DNA from: Candidatus Iainarchaeum sp.
Lineage (GTDB): Archaea > Iainarchaeota > Iainarchaeia > Iainarchaeales > JAAZKV01
NCBI GenBank assembly: GCA_028701835.1
Contig: JAQVQA010000006.1
Coordinates: forward strand, 1 to 32,373
Length of the DNA stretch: 32,373 nucleotides
Reading direction: 5' to 3'
Shown here: positions 17,316 through 26,559 of the stretch, piece after piece
Numbering within the stretch: position 1 is the stretch's first letter
Layout of the letters: each line of letters begins with the position of its first letter
The notes under the pieces: model-generated
Databases searched by the model: none
Seen by the model: the letters and a program-made list of their open reading frames with translations, nothing else
What the model was told of the DNA's origin: nothing
Program-made: the position numbers and the translations under genes

Positions 17316-18098
17316 ATGAATATTGATGAATTAACAAAAGATGGTTCGCTTGAAGATAAATTACACAAGCAAAAAAAGCTAATTAAAGACGAAAATTCAA
17401 GAACAATATTTAATGAAGTATTTGATAAAGCAACCATTACAGCAATTCATGAACTCTCAAGAAAAAAGTTTTTTGAAGAAATAGAATTTATAATATCTAC
17501 CGGAAAAGAAGGAAATGTATTTAGATGCAATTCAAAAAACAATTACTATGCAATAAAAATATTTAAAGTAGATACCTCTGATTTTAAACACATGACTCAA
17601 TATATTAAAGGAGATGAGCGATTCAAAGAAGTAAGAAAAGAAAAATTAGAGATAATTAAACTTTGGACTAAAAAAGAATTCAGAAACTTGGAAGATTTCA
17701 CTAAAGCAAAAATTAGAGTACCCTTACCAATTGCTTGGAACAGAAATTGCTTAGTAATGGAATTCATTGGAAAAAACGGAGAAGCCGCACCAAGAGCAAA
17801 AGAAAAACCTTTTAATAACCCAAAAGAAAAATACACTCTATTATGCGAATACATTGCAAAAATGCTTAACACAAAATTAATACACGCTGATTTAAGTGAA
17901 TACAATATTTTAAACAACGATGAAGAACTAGTAATAATTGATGTAGGCCAAGCCGTTACAACAATGCACCCTAATGCAAAAGAATTTTTCCAAAGAGATG
18001 TAATGAATATGAGTAAATACTTTGCAAAACAAGGTGTTGACACAAGTTATGATAAAATGTATCAAAAAATAAAACAATTAACAGAGAAATTAAAATAA
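17316..18098 (+). CDS. RIO1-family serine protein kinase
   Basis: ISTGKEGNVFRC, YAIKIFK, LIHADLSEYNIL, LVIIDVGQAV. Confidence 0.93.
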   Translation: MNIDELTKDGSLEDKLHKQKKLIKDENSRTIFNEVFDKATITAIHELSRKKFFEEIEFIISTGKEGNVFRCNSKNNYYAIKIFKVDTSDFKHMTQYIKGDERFKEVRKEKLEIIKLWTKKEFRNLEDFTKAKIRVPLPIAWNRNCLVMEFIGKNGEAAPRAKEKPFNNPKEKYTLLCEYIAKMLNTKLIHADLSEYNILNNDEELVIIDVGQAVTTMHPNAKEFFQRDVMNMSKYFAKQGVDTSYDKMYQKIKQLTEKLK

Positions 18099-18215
18099 AA
18101 AAATAGTTATAAAAAAAACACGCGAATTAAATAAAGTAATTTAAAAAAAAGAATTAGTTAAGAAAAATCATTTATTTAAAACCTTGCAAGCAAAGTTAAT
18201 ACAGAGGGTGTTTGA

Positions 18216-18422
18216 ATGAATATTGAAATGAATGGAAGAGTTTGGAAAAGAAGACTAAGCGTTGGAACACTCATGGTATCACTATTAATATTATCTTGGG
18301 GAATAGTTTGGTTAGGAAACGATCTTGGTTGGTGGCAAATGGCTTTCCCAATAATCCCAATATTACTAATCATACTAGGATTATCCCTTTTAGTTAACCA
18401 ATTATTAAGTATAATTTATTAA
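18216..18422 (+). CDS. Small two-TM membrane protein
   Basis: ORF with gggtg SD-like motif upstream and two hydrophobic helices. Confidence 0.6.
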   Translation: MNIEMNGRVWKRRLSVGTLMVSLLILSWGIVWLGNDLGWWQMAFPIIPILLIILGLSLLVNQLLSIIY

Positions 18423-18443
18423 AAAAAAAAGAGTTGATGTGAT

Positions 18444-18962
18444 TTGGAAGAAATAATAAGAATCCCCCAAGAAAGAATAGGTGCACTAATTGGCCCTAGC
18501 GGTAGTGTGAAGAGAAAAATAGAAACTCAAACAAAAGCAAAAATGGAAATTGATTCACACGAAGGAGAAGTAGTTCTAATCGGAGAGGGAGAAGAATTCT
18601 TCAAAGCAATGGATATAGTCAAAGCAATTGCAAGAGGATTCTCTCCAAAAAGAGCATTCACTTTAATAAAAGACGATTACTTGCTAAAAGTAATTGATAT
18701 TACTGAATTCACTGGAAAAAACTCTTCTGCTCAAAAAGCGAAAAAAGGAAGAGTAATTGGAAGAGAAGGAAAAGCAAGGGAAGAAATAGAAAAGAGAACC
18801 CACTGCTTAATTTCAGTATACGGAAAAACAGTAGCAATAATTGGACTTGCAGGAGAAATAGAAAATGCAGAAGAAGCAGTGAAACTACTCTTACTAGGAG
18901 CAAAACACGATACTATGGAAAACTTTTTGCACGGAGGAAGAAGAGAAAGATTCGAGTTATAA
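18444..18962 (+). CDS. KH-domain rRNA processing protein (PNO1/Dim2-like), TTG start
   Basis: RIPQERIGALIGPSGSVKRKIETQTKAKMEID and second KH GRVIGREGKAREEIEKRTHCLISVYG. Confidence 0.9.
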   Translation: MEEIIRIPQERIGALIGPSGSVKRKIETQTKAKMEIDSHEGEVVLIGEGEEFFKAMDIVKAIARGFSPKRAFTLIKDDYLLKVIDITEFTGKNSSAQKAKKGRVIGREGKAREEIEKRTHCLISVYGKTVAIIGLAGEIENAEEAVKLLLLGAKHDTMENFLHGGRRERFEL

Positions 18963-19104
18963 AAAATATTTGCAAAAATAAAACCATAAAATGATGCACT
19001 GCAAAAAACAAAAGTGAAAGATTAGGGCTTTTAAATGTTTTGGGCTTTTTTATCGTTGTAAAAAATTAAAAAAAAACCTTTACCTAATAAAATGGTGAGC
19101 AAAG

Positions 19105-20811
19105 TTGAGTGAAGATAAAAAAATAAAGATTACTAGTGATACAAAACCTGTTGCGGGCGCGGTTGATAACCTTGAAAAAGAATTCAAAGAACACTCTGTA
19201 GCAGAATTTTTCAAGAAAAACAAGCAAATGATTGGATTATACGGGAAAGTTAGAACACTAACCATGGTGATTCACGAGTATGTAACAAACTCGCTTGATG
19301 CATGTGAAGAAACAGGAATACTACCAAACATTGACGTGAAAATTGATGAATTGGGTGATGAGTACTACGAAGTAACAGTAACTGATAATGGACCAGGAAT
19401 TACAATTGAAAACGTTGGAAAAGCATTTGGAAAATTACTTGCAGGAACAAAGTTCCACAGGTTAATGCAATCACGTGGACAACAAGGAATAGGGGCTAGT
19501 GGATGCACTATGCTATCCCAAATGACTACTGGAAAAGCTTCAAAAATAATAACTGGAAAAGAAGGAAAAAAAGCAATTGCTTTAGAATTAGTAATTGATC
19601 CTAGAATGAACGAACCAAAAATATCTAATGTAAAAGAAATTGAGAAAGATTTTAGAGGAACTAGTGTTCAAGCAAAATTCAAGGGATGTTTATATCGTGA
19701 CTCTGACCAAGGGGCACTTGAATACTTAAAAAGAACAGCAATAGCAAATCCACATGCACAAATATCTTTTAGGGACCCTATGGGACAAAAAACTGTTTTT
19801 AAAAGAACTCACAATACACTCCCGCAAAGACCAGCAGAAATAAAACCTCATCCAAAAGGAACAACTGTTGACGATGTACTAACTTATTGTAAATCAACCA
19901 AAGGAAGAACAGTAGCAAGTTTTTTAACAAACGATTTTGATCGAATGGGTGCAAAGGGAATAGAAGAAATAAAAAAAAGAGTTCACTTTGATTTAAACAA
20001 GGACCCAAAATTATTAACTTGGGAAGAAGCTGAAGAAATAGTGAAAGCATTCAAAGCAATTAGCTTTATTGCCCCAAGTACTGATGCTTTAAGACCAATT
20101 GGAGAAGAACAAATTAGAAAATCCCTTCAAAGCATAGTACAACCAGAATTCTTAACAGTACTAACTAGAAAACCAACTGTATACGCAGGCGGATACCCTT
20201 TCCAAGTAGAAATAGCAATTGCTTACGGAGGGGGATCGGGCAGAAAAGTTGGGGACCAAACATCAATGGACATAATGCGATTCGCAAACAGAGTACCTTT
20301 ACTATTTGATAATGGTAACTGTGCACTAACAAAAGCAATACAAACAATTGATTGGAAGAGATACGATATCAAAGACCCCTCAACAGCACCAGTAACAGTA
20401 TTTGTTAACTTTATTTCAGTACACATTCCTTACACAGGAGCAGGAAAACAAGCAATTGCTGATGAAGAAGAAGTTCTTGAAGAAATAAGACTTGCACTAA
20501 TGCAAACAGGAAGAAAAGCAGGAATATACATTGCACATAAGAGGAGAGAAAGCGAGAACCAGCAAAAAAGATTAATGTTCTACAAGTACATTCCTGAAGT
20601 ATGCAAAGCTTTAAGTACAATAACAAAAGCAAACGAAGAAAACTTAAAGAAAAAAATGGAGAAAATGGTTCTTGAAAAATTAAAGATTGATGAACAAAAA
20701 GAAGAAGAAGATAGGAAAAAAACTGAAAAAACCCTAGCCAATGATGATAATAGTTTTATTACAAAACCAAAACCAGAGAAAGAAGAAAATAAAAAAAAAT
20801 TAAAGAAGTAG
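19105..20811 (+). CDS. top6B: DNA topoisomerase VI subunit B, TTG start
   Basis: GHKL motifs HEYVTNSLDACEE, VTDNGPGI, GQQGIGASG; preceded by ggtga. Confidence 0.97.
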   Translation: MSEDKKIKITSDTKPVAGAVDNLEKEFKEHSVAEFFKKNKQMIGLYGKVRTLTMVIHEYVTNSLDACEETGILPNIDVKIDELGDEYYEVTVTDNGPGITIENVGKAFGKLLAGTKFHRLMQSRGQQGIGASGCTMLSQMTTGKASKIITGKEGKKAIALELVIDPRMNEPKISNVKEIEKDFRGTSVQAKFKGCLYRDSDQGALEYLKRTAIANPHAQISFRDPMGQKTVFKRTHNTLPQRPAEIKPHPKGTTVDDVLTYCKSTKGRTVASFLTNDFDRMGAKGIEEIKKRVHFDLNKDPKLLTWEEAEEIVKAFKAISFIAPSTDALRPIGEEQIRKSLQSIVQPEFLTVLTRKPTVYAGGYPFQVEIAIAYGGGSGRKVGDQTSMDIMRFANRVPLLFDNGNCALTKAIQTIDWKRYDIKDPSTAPVTVFVNFISVHIPYTGAGKQAIADEEEVLEEIRLALMQTGRKAGIYIAHKRRESENQQKRLMFYKYIPEVCKALSTITKANEENLKKKMEKMVLEKLKIDEQKEEEDRKKTEKTLANDDNSFITKPKPEKEENKKKLKK

Positions 20812-20838
20812 TTAAAAAAAAATAAAATGGTGAAGTAA

Positions 20839-21975
20839 ATGACAGAGAAAGAAAAAAGAAAATCAAAAACAACTGAAAAAGTTTCCCCAAAACAAATTGC
20901 TGACAGAATAAAAAACTCTGCCGAATCAATGGTTAAACAAATTGACAAATTAGAAGACCCTGAATTTAAAACAATGCAAAGAGGAAAAAGTAATGTTATT
21001 TGGGATGAGAAAAAAGGATTCTTAGAATTAGGTGAAAAGGAAGTTACTAGATCATTTCTTAATATTGCACACGCAAGAAAATTCATGCAAACAAGCATGA
21101 TAATGGCAAAAACAAGAGAATACTTAGAACACAACAAAACAGCTTCAATTCGTGAGATTTACTATGAATTAAAACACACTGTAGCAGATACTAAAGAAAA
21201 CACTTTCGAAGGACAAGTAGAGAGTGACCCAATAATAGTGGATTTAGAACACTCAGTTGACACTATCAGAGAAAAATTAAATCTACACGCAAACCCTAAA
21301 GGCACTTTATACGGAGACATTACTCTACTTGACAGAATGCACCACAATGATAAATTCAATGCATCAAAACTAGGAAGAGGCGGATGGAGTATAATGTCAA
21401 GAGTAGAACCTGAAGAAATAGAAATAGTTGATTCTAGCGCAGAATACTTGCTAGTATGCGAAACGGAAGCTATTTATGAAAGACTAATAGAAGAAGGTTA
21501 TCCAAAAGAAAACAAATGCATCTTAATAGGAATAGGTGGACAAGCAGCCAGGGGAGCTAGAAGACTAATTCACAGAATACACAACGAACTAGATTTACCA
21601 ACAATAGTATTCACCGACGGGGACCCATACGGATGGTATATTTATTCAGTTGTAAAACAAGGTTCAATGGCTCTAGCAGCACACTCTGAATTCATGTCCG
21701 TACCAGAAGCACGATACGTTGGAATGACTATGGATGATATTGAAGAATACAAACTAGAAGCAGTAACAGAAAGAATGAGTGACGGGGACATTAAGAGAGC
21801 AAAAGAAATGCTCGCATACCCTTGGTTCCAAAACAAAGAATGGCAAGCACAACTAAAAAAAGCACTTGACAAAAAAGTAAGAATAGAACAACAAGCATTA
21901 GCAAACAAGAGACTAGATTTTGTTGCAACACACTACTTGCCCGAAAAAATCAAGAACAAAAACTTCTTACCTTAA
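20839..21975 (+). CDS. top6A: DNA topoisomerase VI subunit A
   Basis: SIREIYYELKH (catalytic Tyr), TOPRIM VCETEAIYERL and FTDGDPYGW. Confidence 0.97.
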   Translation: MTEKEKRKSKTTEKVSPKQIADRIKNSAESMVKQIDKLEDPEFKTMQRGKSNVIWDEKKGFLELGEKEVTRSFLNIAHARKFMQTSMIMAKTREYLEHNKTASIREIYYELKHTVADTKENTFEGQVESDPIIVDLEHSVDTIREKLNLHANPKGTLYGDITLLDRMHHNDKFNASKLGRGGWSIMSRVEPEEIEIVDSSAEYLLVCETEAIYERLIEEGYPKENKCILIGIGGQAARGARRLIHRIHNELDLPTIVFTDGDPYGWYIYSVVKQGSMALAAHSEFMSVPEARYVGMTMDDIEEYKLEAVTERMSDGDIKRAKEMLAYPWFQNKEWQAQLKKALDKKVRIEQQALANKRLDFVATHYLPEKIKNKNFLP

Positions 21976-22006
21976 AAAATAAGAAAGATTCTAAAAAAAA
22001 TAGTAA

Positions 22007-23218
22007 TCAATCACTTGCAATAGTCAATAACGATTCAACTTTATCAACTTCACCAATTGAAAGCAATTCAAAAACTCGTCTAGTATCAAAATCAATCAAA
22101 CCAGCTTCAATAACATTCTTCTCCAAAATATCCACTCCAAATTCACTAACACTCATCTTCTCACCATGAGCTAATTTTAAAGACTCAATTTTTTTTTGAA
22201 AAGAATCAACTGAAAAATCTTTTGAAACAGAAAAAATGGCTTTATTTGAATAATTTGATAAATCAATTGAGACATCCCCTTGAGTAAAACCCTTAGCAAG
22301 AGTGCCTGATAGTCTCAACCTAACAAGTGGCTTTAACTTAAACCCATCAAAATCAAACTCATTCAATTTAGAAAAAACCTCTTTTTTAATATCCTCTGGC
22401 TTTGCTTCACTAAATTTTATTTTCTCGTAAAATAATTTCCTTTGAACACTAAAAGGCAAGAACTTTAATTCCTTTGAAACAGAATCAAACAAAAAAACTC
22501 CCTTCTCACTCTTAGACTCTAAACTCTTCATTTGAGTAAAAATAGAAGAACCTGTTAATAAGAATCTTTTTGAACCCAAATTTTGTTCACTAGTCCAATG
22601 CAAGTGCCCATTAATAATCAAATCAAACCCATCAGGTAAATCTGTTAAAGAAAGAGAAGCAATAGAATCATCATCAAAGGGCAAAAACTCAACAAAAGAT
22701 TGGTGAAGTAAAAGCAAATTCACAAAACCCTCAATTGGTTTAGGTGAATAAGTACTAAGAGCATTCTTTGCAAACTTCTCAGGCACTCCCCCCAACCCAT
22801 GAACAAAAACCTTCTCCCCATTCTTTTCTAACTCAACAAACCCTACATGAACATGAACCAAACACCCACTCTCTTCCAAAACATCAAGAGCATTTGCAAA
22901 ATCCCTTCCCCTGTGTTCATGAGTTCCATGAATAGCAATAATTGGAATACCCTTAACAACAACACTCAAGACAGAACCATTCTTAGTTTTATTTAAACAA
23001 GAAAAACCACCATTATTCTTTGAAAAACATTCAAAAGTTTTTAACCAAACTTCTTGACTAGGAGTCGATTCATCAAACAAATCACCCGCGTGAAGAATAA
23101 AATCAACTTTATTATCTTTAAACATTTGAATGGATTCTTTAAACCTCTCAAAAGACTCTTCAAACCTATCCTCACCCAAAAAACCAAGGTGAGAATCAGA
23201 AAAAATACCAATAATCAT
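22007..23218 (-). CDS. Mre11/SbcD-like DNA repair exonuclease
   Basis: IFSDSHLGF, HAGDLFDES, IHGTHEHRG, INGHLHW metallophosphatase motifs. Confidence 0.9.
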   Translation of the reverse strand: MIIGIFSDSHLGFLGEDRFEESFERFKESIQMFKDNKVDFILHAGDLFDESTPSQEVWLKTFECFSKNNGGFSCLNKTKNGSVLSVVVKGIPIIAIHGTHEHRGRDFANALDVLEESGCLVHVHVGFVELEKNGEKVFVHGLGGVPEKFAKNALSTYSPKPIEGFVNLLLLHQSFVEFLPFDDDSIASLSLTDLPDGFDLIINGHLHWTSEQNLGSKRFLLTGSSIFTQMKSLESKSEKGVFLFDSVSKELKFLPFSVQRKLFYEKIKFSEAKPEDIKKEVFSKLNEFDFDGFKLKPLVRLRLSGTLAKGFTQGDVSIDLSNYSNKAIFSVSKDFSVDSFQKKIESLKLAHGEKMSVSEFGVDILEKNVIEAGLIDFDTRRVFELLSIGEVDKVESLLTIASD

Positions 23219-23320
23219 ATACTAATTATTAATAAGAAAGAATTAAATTAGTTATTGGAAAAAAAAACTACAAAATCTAGAACAAACAAAACAATCAACT
23301 TAACAAAACAAACAAAACAA

Positions 23321-24160
23321 TCAAAATAATAAAGGTGCAAAAACTTTTTCACCAATTAAATAACAATCAGTTTTAAAATCACCCTCGCTTCGAGCACAAG
23401 AAAAAAAGGCTCTCAAACTACCTTTTTTTGAATAATTTTTTGCAAGACTAAAAGGAATAATTTTTATTTTTATAAAAGAATTAAATTTTTCAAGCTCACT
23501 CAAATTAAAATCAATAACATCATCTGAAACAATTATTATTGAAATACCAAATTTAAGTAAATTTCTTCCAATTAAAAAAAAATCACTTTTATTTGTTTTA
23601 CTACTACAAATAATACCTGCTTTACCTTGCACACTAACAGGCATACCCCCAACAGCAGGAAAAGATTCAAAATAAATAAAAGCAACATTATTTTGAGTAA
23701 TGCAAAAAACTTCTTTTTGAGGATCTTTTAACTTAACCTTCATTTTAGGAAAACTATTAAGCACAACTCCCCCAAGTTCAATCTCAAGTTCTTTTGAGGA
23801 AAACCCTTTTGAGAAACTCTTACCCCTAATCGCAAAAGATTCATCACTAAACTTACCTTCAATAATATCACTCACTCTTAAACAAACATCTTGAAGAGAA
23901 TCAAACTCAAACCTTTGAACAGAATACAAACTTAAAATACCAAAACAATTACTCAAAACATCCAAAACTTTTTTTGGATTTTTAGTAGGAATAATTAACC
24001 TCCCTGCAATATAATAAATACTGTCATACCCCAAACCAAAATAATCTAAATACAAAATAATATTCTTTTTTAATTTATTAACCATAAAAGAACGAACAAC
24101 ACTACTCTTAATTGAAATTTCTGGAGCAATTAAAGCAATAACACAATTAGGCTCAAACAT
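23321..24160 (-). CDS. ThiI N-terminal half: THUMP domain protein with degenerate AANH remnant
   Basis: THUMP-like FAIRGKSFSKGFSSKELEIELGGVVLNSFPKMKVKLKDPQKEVFCI...FIYFESFPAVGGMPVSVQGKAGIICSSKTNKSD; SGGIDS motif replaced by SSKTNKSD. Confidence 0.82.
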   Translation of the reverse strand: MFEPNCVIALIAPEISIKSSVVRSFMVNKLKKNIILYLDYFGLGYDSIYYIAGRLIIPTKNPKKVLDVLSNCFGILSLYSVQRFEFDSLQDVCLRVSDIIEGKFSDESFAIRGKSFSKGFSSKELEIELGGVVLNSFPKMKVKLKDPQKEVFCITQNNVAFIYFESFPAVGGMPVSVQGKAGIICSSKTNKSDFFLIGRNLLKFGISIIIVSDDVIDFNLSELEKFNSFIKIKIIPFSLAKNYSKKGSLRAFFSCARSEGDFKTDCYLIGEKVFAPLLF

Positions 24161-24238
24161 AAAAAAATAATTAAATCGAGCAAAATAAAAACACTACCCC
24201 TAAAATAAAAAAATATTATTAAATAATTAAAAAAAATA

Positions 24239-24310
24239 TGCAGTTGCCGGGAATTGAACCCGGACCGCGACCTTGGGAAGGTCGAATCATAACCATTTGA
24301 CCACAACTGC
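24239..24310 (-). tRNA. tRNA-Gly (anticodon CCC)
   Basis: GCAGTTG/CAACTGC acceptor, CGACC-TTCCCAA-GGTCG anticodon arm, CCGGG-TTCAATT-CCCGG T arm. Confidence 0.93.
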
Positions 24311-24408
24311 AATTATTTTACAATAATACTATTCAAACTTCTTTTTTTAATTCTTTCAATTCAACAGTTTTTTAAATAAAACGATAGAAAATTTAGATAT
24401 TAGAGGTG

Positions 24409-24660
24409 CTAAGTAAAACTTAGTATTCTACTCATTGCCCTATAATGAGTAAGTAATTCAATGTAAAAACCATTGATTTTACGATGCGCCACAAAACCAA
24501 ATGGTTTTGTTTGATTGCGCACTTGGACAAGGCGCGAGGCTATCAAAGATAGCCAAGTTTTTAGTGCACGTTTAATTGTAGCACAATTAAAAGTGCAAGG
24601 GCTACCAAAGGTACCCAAAATTTTAATGCATGTTTAATTGCACCAGGCAATTAAAAATGC
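24409..24660 (+). ncRNA. Candidate structured RNA: tandem stem-loop repeat array immediately 5' of tRNA-Cys
   Basis: Eight back-to-back inverted repeats: 24409-24423, 24430-24450, 24458-24476, 24486-24520, 24538-24554, 24566-24596, 24599-24616, 24628-24660. TATA-like tttaaataaa at 24371-24380. Confidence 0.6.
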
Positions 24661-24728
24661 AGGGTTAGCAAAGCGGTTATGCGTTCGCCTGCAGAGCGAA
24701 TTAGGGGGGTTCAACTCCCTCACCCTGC
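24659..24728 (+). tRNA. tRNA-Cys (anticodon GCA)
   Basis: GCAGGGT/ACCCTGC acceptor, TTCGC-CTGCAGA-GCGAA anticodon arm, GTTCAACTC T loop. Confidence 0.93.
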
Positions 24729-24865
24729 TTAATACCCAAAATAAATTTATTAATTTAAAAGCCTCTTAACAAGCTTTTTAAAGGTTTCATGGGAGAATTA
24801 ATTTACAAAGTGCTTGAAAAAAGCTTTTTTAAAAAAAACAATTTTAATTATAAGTGGTGAGCGAA

Positions 24866-25618
24866 ATGGGATTGAGACCTGCAAAGTGTTACAGAGGAAA
24901 AAAAGTTAGACTAAGAAGAGGAGCAGGTGGACACGCAAGAAGCACTACTGTTCAAAGACCATACACAAGAATAGCAATAAAAGTTCCTAAAAAAAATTAT
25001 ATTGGAGCTTCTCCACAATTAAAAATAAGACAATTTAACATGGGTAACCCATTACTACCATACAATGTAATTGCGGACCTCATATCAAAAGAGAATTGTT
25101 ACATTAGAGACAATGCACTTGAAAGTGTAAGAAGTGGAGTTAATAGAATGCTAGTAAAAGCACTCGGAAAAGATGGTTACTTCATGAAAGTGAGATTATA
25201 TCCTTCACAATTAATGAGAGAAAATAAACAAGCTCAAGGAGCTGGTGCTGATCGTGTTTCCCAAGGAATGACACAACCATTTGGAATACCAATTGGAAGA
25301 TCTGCTAAAGTAAGAAAAGGACAAGCTATTTATAGTGTACTCTGCATGGACACTCAAAAAGATTTAATAAAAAAATGTTTAATGAGAGCAAAATCAAAGT
25401 TGCCTTGCAAGACAATCGTTGAATTCCATTTAGATATTAAAAGTATTGGAACACTACCTTCAAAAGCACAAGAAGATAGAGGAGCAGCAAAAGCAGCAGC
25501 TGATGCAGCAACAGCTAGTGCAGAAGCAGCTAAAACAGCCGAAGCTACAAAAGCTGGTGCAAAAACTCCTGAAAGTGCAGGAAAGACTCCTGTAGCAAAA
25601 TCAGCTGGAAAGAAATAA
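24866..25618 (+). CDS. rpl10e: 50S ribosomal protein L16/L10e with Ala/Lys-rich C-terminal extension
   Basis: GLRPAKCYRGKKVRLRRGAGGHARSTTVQRPYTRIAIKVPKKNYIG ...; start revised to ATG after ggtgagcga. Confidence 0.94.
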   Translation: MGLRPAKCYRGKKVRLRRGAGGHARSTTVQRPYTRIAIKVPKKNYIGASPQLKIRQFNMGNPLLPYNVIADLISKENCYIRDNALESVRSGVNRMLVKALGKDGYFMKVRLYPSQLMRENKQAQGAGADRVSQGMTQPFGIPIGRSAKVRKGQAIYSVLCMDTQKDLIKKCLMRAKSKLPCKTIVEFHLDIKSIGTLPSKAQEDRGAAKAAADAATASAEAAKTAEATKAGAKTPESAGKTPVAKSAGKK

Positions 25619-25632
25619 TAATATTAACTAGA

Positions 25633-25671
25633 GTGAAATGCAAACTCGCATTTCACCTAAACCTTTTTTTT
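25633..25671 (+). terminator. Intrinsic terminator-like hairpin after L10e
   Basis: GTGAAATGC-aaactc-GCATTTCAC followed by taaaccTTTTTTTT. Confidence 0.7.
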
Positions 25672-25677
25672 AATTCC

Positions 25678-26454
25678 CTAAACTTTTTTAACAAGTTCTG
25701 CTAAATCAATCCACTTATTTTTAACTAATTCTTCTTTTTTGAATTTATTTTTTAACCAAAATATTTTGTATCCACCCGCACTTTGTTTAGAAGCAATTAA
25801 CCTTGCCTTATCTCCAATAACCTCAAGCGCAGCACAATTATCAAGCGCGATTGCAACTCCGCTAGTTTTTTTCATCATCTTCTTCAAACTAATTTCCCTA
25901 TCTTTTTCTTTATTAAAATGAGGACACAAAAGGGCGGGAATAAAATTTAGACATTTTAACTTTATATAATCAGCTTCCTTGTTCTTGAATTTTCTTGAAT
26001 CAGAATTCCCTAACTTAAACCAACAAATTGCACCAGCACTCAAACCCGAGAGAACAATTCCTTTTTCTCTTGCTTTTTCTAATAATTTATCAACACCAAA
26101 CTTTTTCCAAATTTTTAACATTTTCAGAGTATTTCCTCCCCCCACATAAATTATGTCAGAAGAAAGAATCTTCTCTTTAATTTCTTTAAAAGAATAATTT
26201 TGTTTAACTAATAAAAGAGAATCTACTTTACACCCCAACTTTTTTTTAAAATAATTCTCAACAACACTAACATACCCACTTGAATCACTACTTGCGGTCG
26301 GTAAAAAAAGAACTTTAGGTTTTTTCTTGTTTGAAATTTTAATTATTTCTTTATCTATTAAAGTAGTTTCAATAGGATGAAATCCGCCACCTTCTTTAGG
26401 CCTACCAATCTCTCCCCCGCCAATCGCAACTATTTTTTGAATCAATAATCTCAC
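25678..26454 (-). CDS. Peptidase E-like (S51 family) protein
   Basis: AIGGGEIGRP, IIYVGGGNTLKML, LSGLSAGAICWF nucleophile elbow. Confidence 0.87.
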   Translation of the reverse strand: MRLLIQKIVAIGGGEIGRPKEGGGFHPIETTLIDKEIIKISNKKKPKVLFLPTASSDSSGYVSVVENYFKKKLGCKVDSLLLVKQNYSFKEIKEKILSSDIIYVGGGNTLKMLKIWKKFGVDKLLEKAREKGIVLSGLSAGAICWFKLGNSDSRKFKNKEADYIKLKCLNFIPALLCPHFNKEKDREISLKKMMKKTSGVAIALDNCAALEVIGDKARLIASKQSAGGYKIFWLKNKFKKEELVKNKWIDLAELVKKV

Positions 26455-26559
26455 AACCTACGCTAAAAAGCGCATATTAAATTTGTTTTTTGATTAATAT
26501 AAATCAATATTTTATTTTAATGTAACAAAATATACACTAATTTAAACTTAAAATTAATT

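Noticed and set aside
16402-18962. DUF424 - aIF1A - RIO1 - KH (PNO1-like) cluster as a novel system
   Set aside because: A recognisable archaeal translation/ribosome biogenesis neighbourhood; not unusual.
22007-23218. Mre11 without adjacent rad50 as an anomaly
   Set aside because: Rad50 may be elsewhere in the genome; the window cannot address this.
24409-24618. 69-aa minus-strand ORF
   Set aside because: Lies entirely across the palindromic stem-loop array; no protein-like signature. Inverted repeats explain the open frame.
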